From positions 1 to 24,059 of IMG/VR virus record IMGVR_UViG_3300044731_001819: a DNA stretch of 24,059 nt; one strand, given 5' to 3'. The notes under the pieces are model-generated. The model did no database searches, was not told where the DNA came from, and saw nothing but the letters and a program-made list of their open reading frames with translations. The DNA is from a virus. Each line of letters opens with the position of its first letter. Within the stretch, counting starts at the first letter, position 1. The translations under genes and the position numbers were made by a program. This document shows, in pieces, positions 1 to 7,817 of this stretch.

Positions 1-555
1 CTGAACATATTCAACAGGCATGTAACCTATAGAACCAACACGACTTTTGGTTAAGAACTTCCTCTTGCTTTCAGGTATATTGTATAAAAATTTCCATCGA
101 TATCCATCTGCTAATTTTCGCACGACTGAATCTGTATGGGTTGGTGGTGTAAGCGAAGCAGAACCAAGATTATTATCAATACAGACATACACTCTTTCCT
201 CATCCACTAATGCATAAAAATTTGCCGGACTAACATCATCAAATAAATCTATAGTGTTTCTGTATGCGGTGTAAACTTCTCCCACGGTCCAATCTATTCT
301 AGGTACAACTAATGAAACATCATCCCTATTAATTCGTTTTGCAGCAATAAGCCCTCGCCAAAAATCGATGTCATTCGTAACTGTATCGAGTGCAGAGACC
401 GGAGTATCTCCAGTTCCTCTAACACCACCCCAAGAGGTTATTTTTCCAATGCATAAGTAGAAATTCTGGTTAGAGATATCACTGAATTGATCCAGAACAG
501 TATCTGCTATGAATCTTCTATGACTTTGACGAAATGGGTCGCAACTTGATGACAT
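1..555 (-). CDS. 8: Baseplate wedge protein gp8-like, N-terminal part (cut by window edge)
   Basis: I translated the minus strand from ATG 555-553 and found 185 codons with no stop, running off the window at base 1, so the C-terminus is missing. The start is preceded by AGGAGA 3-4 nt before the ATG. The protein carries the pattern seen in T4-superfamily gp8 wedge proteins: an NFYLCIGKITSW strand near residue 35, a DIDFWRG...AAKRI segment, DVSLVVPRIDWTVGEVYTAYR near residue 95, a DLFDD...NFYALV segment, VYVCIDNN, and a DGYRWKFLYNIP motif near residue 155. gp8 forms a dimer in each of the six baseplate wedges and contacts gp6, gp7 and gp10. It is the last gene seen in the leftward baseplate operon, 32 bp after the preceding stop. 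A late-promoter-like box lies in that gap. The family call rests on recalled motif similarity. Confidence 0.75.
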   Translation of the reverse strand, partial: MSSSCDPFRQSHRRFIADTVLDQFSDISNQNFYLCIGKITSWGGVRGTGDTPVSALDTVTNDIDFWRGLIAAKRINRDDVSLVVPRIDWTVGEVYTAYRNTIDLFDDVSPANFYALVDEERVYVCIDNNLGSASLTPPTHTDSVVRKLADGYRWKFLYNIPESKRKFLTKSRVGSIGYMPVEYVQ

Positions 556-563
556 ATCTCTCC

Positions 564-571
564 TATTTAGA
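564..571 (-). promoter_or_regulatory. Late-promoter-like box upstream of gp8
   Basis: On the minus strand the sequence is TCTAAATA, 7 of 8 matches to the T4 late -10 element TATAAATA. It lies in the 32-bp gap between the wedge gene ending at 588 and the gp8 start, 8 nt before the ATG. If used, the mRNA would begin almost at the start codon and would lose most of the Shine-Dalgarno sequence. The match could also be chance in A+T-rich DNA. Confidence 0.4.
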
Positions 572-587
572 CTGGTTTATACTGCTA

Positions 588-2780
588 TTAAGATCCGGGT
601 GGGGCTGAGTAAGCACAAACTATACGATCTCCTATGCCCTGAATTACTTTTCCGCTACCATTAACAATATCTACACTTATATTAAAATTGCCATTTCCCA
701 CATTTGAAAATTGAGTTGTTGTTGAATTTAGGTTGACTAACTGAACAACACCACCATCAGGATTGTTAGCGGCCAATACACCTGACAATCTAACTCTAAT
801 TTTAGACAACCCATCAACACCAAACCTAATAAGGTTTTCATAATTTGCTATCGTCCAGTTAACTGTCAATTTTTTGCCGCCCGAAATAGTTCCAACGACT
901 GAAGATGAATTTAGAGGAGAAGTTATGTTTATAACTGGCGTAGCGTATGCAGTTGCTGATTCTGTTCTACAATCGAATTCATCCCCAATTGGAACATTGA
1001 AAAAAGATCTCGCTGTTATTTTGAAGAACTGTGTATTTCCTGAATACCTAAGAAATGCAAGTTTAGAATCTACTGGATTAGTCTCATCATAAAAATCCGC
1101 AGTCCAACCCTGCGGAGGGCTACCTCCAGTTGAGGATATCCATTCATTCCAGTATTGAAATTGAAGCCAATTTCGATAACCAACAGGTGAACTTATATGT
1201 GGAGCACTTACTGTGAGTTGAGACTTTTCTATTCTGGCTAAAACTGCATCCCTTATTCTTCTATTTGGATGTTCATATATTATCCAAAACGGATCTGCAC
1301 CAGAAAATCCTGTAAGACCGACCGGAGGATTGGCTTCGGTCGCTGAAACAAATAACTGTGTGTTCGATATTGGGTTTCCGGCTGTTGAATATGCTAAATT
1401 ATAATATATGCTATTTACATCTGTTACATTACTATAATCTAGTGTTGTTCTAATTTTAGCGTCATGTATTGATCTTGAATACCCCGCCTTAACATTAGTA
1501 CCAATTTCATCGCCAGCGGTTCCAGGAACTTGAAACCAATCATACAAATTATCATGTGTATTAAAGGTGTAAGGTAAGTAGTGTCCGATCAAGGGGACTT
1601 CATATCTAATCAAAGTTGTTGCGTTTTTGAGGTCACCACGGGAACATCTTTTAATTAGGACTTGCCCAAACATTGCGGTTCCTGCCGGATGAATTAAGCG
1701 ACGAATAGTTTCTTTATATTGATCAAGGACTATTTCTGCTTTAAGAACATACGAGTACTCTTGATAGTAATGGTTGTCCTGTAGAACCTTATTTGTACTT
1801 ATTCTACCGTCAAAATTTAGATAATATCCATCCGCACTACACACAGTTGAAATATTTGCTGTCCCCGAAAATCCTGATCCCCCTAAAGAAAAAACCTTTA
1901 CCGACGGGGTACTTTCGTAGTTTATTCCAAAGTTATCTATTTTAATTTTACGAATACTGCCTGAACTTGTAACCGATGAAACTGATCCTTTTGCACCTTG
2001 ACCGCTATCACCTGGAGCAGATGTAATTAAAACTTCGTCACCAACTGAATAACCTGATCCCCCATTATTAACTGTAATCGATCCGAGAACATTGTAGACT
2101 TTTTGCTCTCTGTAAATGTTTTCACCCGATCTAAATTCTAGTCCTATAATTCCAGATAGAAATGTTCCATTCTTACCAGATATCGTTAGTTCTGCAATTT
2201 CATACTGTCCCTGTTGATAGACACTCACATCTAAAACCTTGGCCGATGCAATTATTTTTCCATTCGAATCTCTCTGATAAACAAGATTTCCAATTGAGTT
2301 AAATATATCATTACCGATTGTATTTGATATCAGTAAAGAGGTTTTTTGAAACCATTTACCATCAGATGTACGAAGAATGTCCCTTTTAGGATAGTAAAAT
2401 TCTACTCCGACATCAAATAAAATTCTGAACAAGAACTCGTATGATTTCTCTGTTCCTTTTGCACGATAAAAAGACTTAATGTTCTTTATTAATTTTTTAA
2501 CATCAAGAGGTGTTCCTGTTGATGTTGTAGCCAATTGCTCAGGGAAATCGTGCAAATACTCCTTCTTAAAATGTGTTATAAAATCGCCAATACTTTGATC
2601 AATATCAGTGACATCTTGGAGTACCATTGGGCTGACTATCTGCCCTCCTCTCTCTGTCCTTTGCAACCACTCATAGTAAGCAGACAAAAAGGCAACTAAT
2701 GTCGGATGATCTACCCTAACAAATTCAGGCAATCTACCCGATACTAGACTCGAAAGTTGATTTGGTTTGCTGTAATCCAT
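588..2780 (-). CDS. 7: Baseplate wedge protein in the gp7 position (730 aa)
   Basis: This 730-aa structural protein sits between gp6 and gp8, where T4 carries gp7 (1032 aa), the wedge protein that starts wedge assembly. The first 150 residues hold the conserved part of the family in distant T4 relatives: LPEFVRVDHPTLVAFLSAYYEWL near 18, a DIDQSIGDFITHFKKEYL segment near 59, then FYRAKGTEKSYEFLFRILFDVGVEFYYPKRD and a DGKWFQK motif near 105-147. Gly/Ser-rich segments near 232-305 (SGYSVGDEVLI type) look like repetitive beta structure. The last about 110 residues (SPLNSSSVVGTISGGKKLTVNW onward) look like an Ig-like beta domain and may be surface exposed. The start follows the gp6 stop by 9 nt and has no clear Shine-Dalgarno. 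The baseplate role is well supported by context; equating it with T4 gp7 is mainly positional. Confidence 0.7.
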   Translation of the reverse strand: MDYSKPNQLSSLVSGRLPEFVRVDHPTLVAFLSAYYEWLQRTERGGQIVSPMVLQDVTDIDQSIGDFITHFKKEYLHDFPEQLATTSTGTPLDVKKLIKNIKSFYRAKGTEKSYEFLFRILFDVGVEFYYPKRDILRTSDGKWFQKTSLLISNTIGNDIFNSIGNLVYQRDSNGKIIASAKVLDVSVYQQGQYEIAELTISGKNGTFLSGIIGLEFRSGENIYREQKVYNVLGSITVNNGGSGYSVGDEVLITSAPGDSGQGAKGSVSSVTSSGSIRKIKIDNFGINYESTPSVKVFSLGGSGFSGTANISTVCSADGYYLNFDGRISTNKVLQDNHYYQEYSYVLKAEIVLDQYKETIRRLIHPAGTAMFGQVLIKRCSRGDLKNATTLIRYEVPLIGHYLPYTFNTHDNLYDWFQVPGTAGDEIGTNVKAGYSRSIHDAKIRTTLDYSNVTDVNSIYYNLAYSTAGNPISNTQLFVSATEANPPVGLTGFSGADPFWIIYEHPNRRIRDAVLARIEKSQLTVSAPHISSPVGYRNWLQFQYWNEWISSTGGSPPQGWTADFYDETNPVDSKLAFLRYSGNTQFFKITARSFFNVPIGDEFDCRTESATAYATPVINITSPLNSSSVVGTISGGKKLTVNWTIANYENLIRFGVDGLSKIRVRLSGVLAANNPDGGVVQLVNLNSTTTQFSNVGNGNFNISVDIVNGSGKVIQGIGDRIVCAYSAPPGS

Positions 2781-2789
2781 TTACATTAC

Positions 2790-4703
2790 TTATGAAGTTC
2801 TATATGGGAAGTTTGCATCACTTGCATTTTTATCAATTACAGTAGATTCAGGAACAACTGTTATATCAATTTCATTATCATTGATTAATAGGACTTGATT
2901 TCTTCTAACAAATATATCGTTTCTTTCCGGAATCAAAGAAATCTTAATTTCAACATTACCATCCGGTATTCCTAAAGGAGCAAAAGATTTCAATTCAACC
3001 AGTCCAGTTGAATAATTTATTGTTCCAGCATTTCTCTTTATGTAGATCCTTTCTTGACCCACAAGTTTATAGATTCTTACATTCCCATACCCATCATCAT
3101 CGAGATACGCTGCAACAGATCCGTTCGTATCTGTAAAGAAGAATGGTGACGAACTAAGTACAGGAGTATAGCCATCAATTGGATGGTTTATAGCGTTGTC
3201 AAATTTGATTGTATATGGAAGAGATTTTCCAAATTGTGGCTCTAATCTTTTCTCAATGACAATAGATGTTCTATTGCTATTGATAGATGGATCAAGGCCA
3301 TCTATGTAAGAACTGAACTTCGATTGTCTGAAATTTTTACCAAACTGATCTAGATTCTCGTTGCCGTATTGAAGAATCTTATTTCTAATTCCCTGAGATA
3401 AAACATCTGGTGATGCAGTTGTTTTTCTTTGGTCATAGTAAACAACTACTTTCGTATTGATATAAGTTAGATCGGGATCTACGACTTCAGGAGTAACTGT
3501 CAACATACTGATGGGGGATAGGATATTTCTTGATATTGACTGTTTTTCTTGTATAGAAAGTTTCGATGCATTTTTAGGCTTAACTGAAATAAATACCTTT
3601 CCATATTGAGGAGGGTCGTTTTCCTCTCCCCCCCAAACAAGAAATGATTCTGATCTTATGGAATAGTTTTTTGCCAAAGCAGTTAGATAGTCATTTGCAG
3701 TTACCGCTCTATCTTGTGCTTGAAAATTCTTAGGAGCATAATACTTTATAGAATCAATACTTTCAGAATCTGACCCACCAAATGAAGATTGAACTACATT
3801 ATTGATACGATTCACAGATACAATATATGTGGATGTTGATGTGTTTTCGGTGGTAAAAGCGGGAGACTGCGGAGTATCTGTACTTCCTATTCCATTACCA
3901 GATACACCATTCGTCCTTAAATATACCACACTAATTAGATTACCATTTTCGACTGACTTGCCCAAGATGCCATCACCAAAGTAAATCTCCCACTTGTTTC
4001 CCTCTGATTCTTGAACAAAAAAAACTGTTGTGTCCCCATTTAAACGATTGGTATCATTAACTCTCGTCCAAACCTCATCCAAACCCTGTGAATCGGTTAC
4101 GGACCTTTGCACTCTGACAACCAATGAATCTATATCAATATTTTCATCCTCTATTATAAACTTTTGGTTTGCGTCTTTTCTATTAACTATGAATGAAGTT
4201 GTTTGTAAACTACCTTCATATAAAAAAACATCTGAAACAAAAAACCTGTTGTTGATGACTCTGAATGTATAATTCTCAAGTGTGACAAAGTTGATAGATC
4301 TTCCGTTTGCATCTCGGGCGGTAAATGTCTTACCAATAGGAAGAATTTCTTTGTTTGCTGCCACAGTTATAACAGCCGGTGCATCTCTTGCGCCTTCAAT
4401 CGGTATTAATTCAACGGAGACATTTACTCTTGATGCTTTCTTTGATCTTGGTGTATAGTTGAGTTGTTTTGCAAGCGATACAACAGAGTTTCGTATCAAT
4501 GCTGAATCTAGAAATGCCTCATTAGCAACCATGTTTGCATAAAAGGCTTGGTAATGTGTATTATATGCAAGCAGATCGAGAAGGATATTCATAGTCGATC
4601 CCTCAAAATCATAGTCTTGAAATTGTTCTTGTCCTCTAAGGTAATCTTTGAGACTGTTTTTGATCTGATCAAAATCTAGATCACGAATGGGTGTATCTGC
4701 CAT
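2790..4703 (-). CDS. 6: Baseplate wedge protein gp6
   Basis: The 637-aa product is close in length to T4 gp6 (660 aa). The N-terminus (DLDFDQIKNSLKDYLRGQ, then DYDFEGSTMNILLDLLAYNTHYQAFYANMVANEAFLDSA) is the hallmark of gp6 and the related J-type baseplate proteins. A central TANDYLTALAKNY segment near residue 337 and a GKVFISVKPK strand near 368 match the conserved core. gp6 dimers form the inner ring of the baseplate, join neighbouring wedges and rearrange when the sheath contracts. The start codon overlaps the gp25 stop as TAATG and is preceded by AGAGGA, so the pair is probably translationally coupled. Nothing looks truncated. Confidence 0.93.
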   Translation of the reverse strand: MADTPIRDLDFDQIKNSLKDYLRGQEQFQDYDFEGSTMNILLDLLAYNTHYQAFYANMVANEAFLDSALIRNSVVSLAKQLNYTPRSKKASRVNVSVELIPIEGARDAPAVITVAANKEILPIGKTFTARDANGRSINFVTLENYTFRVINNRFFVSDVFLYEGSLQTTSFIVNRKDANQKFIIEDENIDIDSLVVRVQRSVTDSQGLDEVWTRVNDTNRLNGDTTVFFVQESEGNKWEIYFGDGILGKSVENGNLISVVYLRTNGVSGNGIGSTDTPQSPAFTTENTSTSTYIVSVNRINNVVQSSFGGSDSESIDSIKYYAPKNFQAQDRAVTANDYLTALAKNYSIRSESFLVWGGEENDPPQYGKVFISVKPKNASKLSIQEKQSISRNILSPISMLTVTPEVVDPDLTYINTKVVVYYDQRKTTASPDVLSQGIRNKILQYGNENLDQFGKNFRQSKFSSYIDGLDPSINSNRTSIVIEKRLEPQFGKSLPYTIKFDNAINHPIDGYTPVLSSSPFFFTDTNGSVAAYLDDDGYGNVRIYKLVGQERIYIKRNAGTINYSTGLVELKSFAPLGIPDGNVEIKISLIPERNDIFVRRNQVLLINDNEIDITVVPESTVIDKNASDANFPYRTS

Positions 4704-5101
4704 TATCTTGTCCTCTGTAGTGTCAATGATGTTGTGAATACTTTACGGACATTCTTTATCGTGTACAAAACCTTGACATTGACCGTATTTCTATCAATAT
4801 TGTACTCAAGTTCAACTTTTGTCTGTGCAACTCTAGGCTCATACACCTTGATCACTTTCATAATTCTTCTCTTGATCTCTTCCATCACAATTGGATTGGC
4901 ATTTTCAAATAATAAATCAAATATGCCTGTGTTTATTTCTGGATGAAATGGCTTTTCATTTCCCTTAAGTAAAACTAGACTCTTGATTGCTCTTCGAATA
5001 GCATCATCACCAGTTTTGACATTAACATCGTTTGTGAATATGTTTCTCTCAAAATTAATGTCGAGATCGGATGAGTTATTTGTTGGTTGGGGAGTTGTCA
5101 T
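4703..5101 (-). CDS. 25: Baseplate wedge protein gp25
   Basis: At 132 aa it is the same length as T4 gp25. The conserved EPR motif of the gp25/GpW lysozyme-like family is visible at residues 88-90 (VIKVYEPRV), followed by two strands (TKVELEYNI, VNVKVLYTI). The core starts at DINFERNIFTNDVNVKTGDDAIRRAIK. gp25 links the wedge to the tail sheath and starts sheath polymerisation; relatives occur in R-type pyocins and type VI secretion systems (TssE). The gene lies between the PAAR protein and gp6. No strong Shine-Dalgarno precedes the ATG (only GGAA about 11 nt upstream), so it may depend on translation from the upstream gene, whose stop is 30 nt away. Confidence 0.93.
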   Translation of the reverse strand: MTTPQPTNNSSDLDINFERNIFTNDVNVKTGDDAIRRAIKSLVLLKGNEKPFHPEINTGIFDLLFENANPIVMEEIKRRIMKVIKVYEPRVAQTKVELEYNIDRNTVNVKVLYTIKNVRKVFTTSLTLQRTR

Positions 5102-5131
5102 TTTTACTTTAATTCCGAGAGTTGATTGGAA

Positions 5132-5422
5132 TCATCCTCCACAGTAAACATTATTTGATCCTGTTCCGCAAGCAGATCCACATGCGACGGGATCACCTAT
5201 TCTTGCCGCTGGCTTGCTATTTACAAATACGCTAGATGATCCGGCGGCTGTTTTTGAGTTCTTATGACACGGTTTACCACAACAATGTGTCGCCCATTTA
5301 TCGGTTTTTCTATGCCACCCACGACTATTTACAACTACATTTGAGGATGCTGATAGATTCTTCCTTGGAGGGAAGCATGCATGTCCTGTACATATGTCGC
5401 CTAATCTCGTTACTGCTGGCAT
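5132..5422 (-). CDS. 5.4: PAAR-repeat tail spike tip protein (gp5.4-like)
   Basis: This 96-aa cysteine- and glycine-rich protein has the PAAR layout: an N-terminal MPAVTRLGDICTGH segment, a central part with H47, C48, C52 and H53, and a PAARIGDPVACG motif at residues 71-82. PAAR proteins form a small metal-stabilised cone that caps the gp5 or VgrG spike and pierces the outer membrane. The cysteine content (C11, C16, C48, C49, C52, C81, C85, C94) is high; some of these with the histidines probably bind zinc or iron. It sits downstream of the spike gene in the same operon and is preceded by AGGAAA, 7 nt after the stop of the neighbouring gene. Family assignment is confident; the metal ligands are inferred. 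Confidence 0.92.
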   Translation of the reverse strand: MPAVTRLGDICTGHACFPPRKNLSASSNVVVNSRGWHRKTDKWATHCCGKPCHKNSKTAAGSSSVFVNSKPAARIGDPVACGSACGTGSNNVYCGG

Positions 5423-5428
5423 TTTTCC

Positions 5429-6097
5429 TCACTCACAACCTGGTCCTGGATAAAATCCTTTATCTTTCATGCCATTTATGTATTCACGATTCGTAACAGG
5501 ATATCCATTCAGATAAAACTGATTCTCGATATTTAGGATGAATTTATCCCTCCTAGAACTCCAATTTGTTTGTACATAAAGTGTGAAATTTTTGTCTGAA
5601 TATGCGGCTGTATTTCCAGAGTCAAAAGCACGGATTGTATAATAAATTTCCCCGCCAGGTTTTGCTCCCTGAAGATAGTTTGTCTCGTTGAACTTAAAAT
5701 CTATTCCACCAAACCTCTCTGGTGCAATATCCATAAGATTATCAACTATGCCACATATATTTCCTGTGTCTATATTCAAATATAAACTCGGAGGGAACTC
5801 ACCCGCAACTACTGCATATTTAATTGGTCCAATCGGGTCATAACTACAGAAAAAAGTATCTTGATCTTGGTCTGGATCTTGGTCTGGTTGATTTGCGGAA
5901 GTTCTGACTCTATAGTTCGCACGAACGGCCAAAGATCCACACTCACATAATCTCTGCATTTCATATATCTCATTGAATCTATTAATTTCAATATCGTCAG
6001 GCATCCAAACAAAAGAACAGGCAGACGCACCCCCAAATAAAATACCAAATCCATTAGGATAATAAGTTTCTATGGGCAACGATCCCGTCATTGGCAT
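5429..6097 (-). CDS. Putative virion protein with Ig-like (He_PIG-type) domain
   Basis: I do not recognise the 222-aa protein as a T4 gene product. Residues about 92-178 read like a He_PIG/cadherin-like Ig fold: IKYAVVAGEFPPSLYLNIDTGNICGIV is the usual alternating pattern around LPPGLxLDxxTGxIxG, closing with a YYTIRAFDSG...NFTLYVQT strand pair. Before it, residues 70-80 are a low-complexity Pro-Asp-Gln run encoded by short direct repeats. Six cysteines (27, 51, 53, 84, 115, 221) are present. The C-terminus ends MKDKGFYPGPGCE. The start overlaps the upstream stop as TAATG and follows a GGGGGAG Shine-Dalgarno, so it is clearly translated. Its place between the spike and the PAAR tip suggests a tail-tip or baseplate accessory that could touch the cell surface; that role is inference. 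Confidence 0.6.
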   Translation of the reverse strand: MPMTGSLPIETYYPNGFGILFGGASACSFVWMPDDIEINRFNEIYEMQRLCECGSLAVRANYRVRTSANQPDQDPDQDQDTFFCSYDPIGPIKYAVVAGEFPPSLYLNIDTGNICGIVDNLMDIAPERFGGIDFKFNETNYLQGAKPGGEIYYTIRAFDSGNTAAYSDKNFTLYVQTNWSSRRDKFILNIENQFYLNGYPVTNREYINGMKDKGFYPGPGCE

Positions 6098-6711
6098 TAA
6101 AAATCTCCCCCATCAATCACTATTGGTATTTCAGGTATTTGAAGAACTGGAAGATCATCTACAACCTGTGTATCTAAATTTTCATCAGGAAACTGCGTCG
6201 AAAGGATTTCACTAATCAATTCCTGTTGTTGTGTTTGATATGCAAGTTTAGTACCGAGTTCAAAAGTTTCACTCGATGTGCCATTAACATCCGTGGCTGA
6301 AGAAAATACAGTATTTTGTAATAGAACGGCGGTTTCGTCTTTGTCAAGAGCGGACTCTTGCGCTTTCTCAATTTCTATTGAACTCATTTGTCCGTAGTTA
6401 CCACCAAAAGCAAGTTTATCAGTTTCACTTGGTGGCGAAACTCCATAGGATACAAATTCTTTAGATCCATTAGTAGGAAATACCGACACAGTATTTGCTT
6501 CCACCAATTCCGGATTATCCAGAAGTTGGTCGTTTATGATCGCATCATCAAAAGTCGAAGGAACACGGATATTTGGTGACTCAGCAAGACCTATAAACTC
6601 AGGCATCTTCACATTCAATTCAGAAGGAACTTCAACTCCATTCACCTTAAGTTTCGGAGTTTCATCTTTCGTTTGAGGTTTAGGCTTTTTATATGGGACT
6701 GGACCAATCAT
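6097..6711 (-). CDS. Unrecognised acidic baseplate-operon protein (204 aa)
   Basis: The product starts MIGPVPYKKPKPQ, a short basic proline-rich tail, and then becomes strongly acidic with many Glu, Asp, Thr and Ser residues. It has no cysteine, no membrane segment and no motif I recognise. A helical glutamine-rich stretch (KLAYQTQQQELISEIL) lies near residues 152-170 and the end is hydrophobic-acidic (LPVLQIPEIPIVIDGGDF). It follows the spike gene by 2 nt, is preceded by AGGAA, and overlaps the next gene as TAATG, so it is co-translated with the spike and Ig-domain genes. Possible roles are a spike or tip chaperone, or an extended linker in the baseplate hub. No function is assigned. Confidence 0.5.
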   Translation of the reverse strand: MIGPVPYKKPKPQTKDETPKLKVNGVEVPSELNVKMPEFIGLAESPNIRVPSTFDDAIINDQLLDNPELVEANTVSVFPTNGSKEFVSYGVSPPSETDKLAFGGNYGQMSSIEIEKAQESALDKDETAVLLQNTVFSSATDVNGTSSETFELGTKLAYQTQQQELISEILSTQFPDENLDTQVVDDLPVLQIPEIPIVIDGGDF

Positions 6712-6713
6712 GT

Positions 6714-7817
6714 TTAATTCCTACTGAATACTTTTTTAACCGTACTTCTTAATTTTGCAAGAAGTGTCTTGATTCTACCGGCTGATGCGCCTTGCGGATT
6801 TAAATCTATTCTTGGTGCAACAAAAAGCATCTTTCCGTCGCTGGCAACTGTGTATTTTCCATTCACCTTATGAAGAAAGTTACCTTGAGTCTCCATGACC
6901 GTATTTCCTTTCACAAGAACACGCATCTCGCCCTCTGTCTCTATCTCTAGATCCTTACCGACACGGATCTTGAGTAATTTATCAGAATTTAATGTGGTAT
7001 TTCCCCGAACAAGAATCAATCTATCATTTAGGGTTATGTTCCACTCATTTCCAACTACCTTATGTACCTCACTACCATTAGGATGAACTTCATTGAATGT
7101 ACCTGACTTATGATAATTATGTATCCGTTCTGCTCCAGGAGTATCGTCTACCTCAAACACATGTCCCGATTTTGTCTCTGTCACATGGTTATTAGGATAA
7201 ACTGCGGCATAAGGTGTTATAGGCTCTTGCCAATATCCATATAGCGCAGTATCACACTCAACAACTTCATCTTTCTTTTTTTTGACAATAGTCCACTCAA
7301 CATTTTCGTTTCTAACTAATCTGTTCGTGTCTGGTTCATTCATTCTTCCTTCAATAGGATAGAACCCATTCGGATCCCTAAATCCAGCAGAATTATTCAT
7401 AAGACTATTCTTCTTTGGCCCCATACCAAGGTCGTTGTATGGAACATCCGGCAAAGAAGATTGAGATTGACTGTTGTTTTTTAATACATCTGGTTTTTGT
7501 ATTCCCCCATATGAACCTAGAACAAATGGCTGTTGTGCATTTTTTCCGTCTAAGAAGAATCCTATAACCCAAGAACCCGGAAGTATTCCGGTTGGTGAAG
7601 TTCCTATTCCTGTCATCGCAGCACTTGTAATAGGCTGTAAAACCATTGCCCAAGGAAGATCATTCGTGGGAATTCCATATTCAGTTTTATTGTCCGTGTG
7701 CCATCCAAGCACACGCACACGAACACGACCCATTTTTTGGGGGTCGTTCACATCTTCGATTACACCATGCCACCAAACAAACTTATCCAAACCAACATAA
7801 TCATGTGTATCGCTCAT
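6714..7817 (-). CDS. 5: Baseplate central spike protein gp5-like, no lysozyme domain
   Basis: The 367-aa protein has an N-terminal OB-fold at about residues 13-106 (FVWWHGVIEDVNDPQKMGRVRVRVLGW, then LPWAMVLQP, GSWVIGFFLDG and QPFVLGSYGG), typical of gp5 and VgrG. Residues about 208-340 form a VgrG-like region (HVTETKSGHVFEVDDTPG, HKSGTFNEVHPNGSEVHKVVGN) followed by alternating short strands such as LIRVRGN and IETEGEMRVLVKGN, consistent with the trimeric beta-helix needle. T4 gp5 (575 aa) has a lysozyme domain between these parts; the linker here (about 107-207) is too short and shows no lysozyme motif. It would trimerise on the gp27-like hub and carry the PAAR tip. The ATG overlaps the hub stop (ATGA). 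Confidence 0.9.
   Translation of the reverse strand: MSDTHDYVGLDKFVWWHGVIEDVNDPQKMGRVRVRVLGWHTDNKTEYGIPTNDLPWAMVLQPITSAAMTGIGTSPTGILPGSWVIGFFLDGKNAQQPFVLGSYGGIQKPDVLKNNSQSQSSLPDVPYNDLGMGPKKNSLMNNSAGFRDPNGFYPIEGRMNEPDTNRLVRNENVEWTIVKKKKDEVVECDTALYGYWQEPITPYAAVYPNNHVTETKSGHVFEVDDTPGAERIHNYHKSGTFNEVHPNGSEVHKVVGNEWNITLNDRLILVRGNTTLNSDKLLKIRVGKDLEIETEGEMRVLVKGNTVMETQGNFLHKVNGKYTVASDGKMLFVAPRIDLNPQGASAGRIKTLLAKLRSTVKKVFSRN

Noticed and set aside
5809-6054. 81-aa minus-strand frame inside the Ig-domain gene
   Set aside because: It overlaps fully with a well-supported gene in another frame and has no start signal of note.
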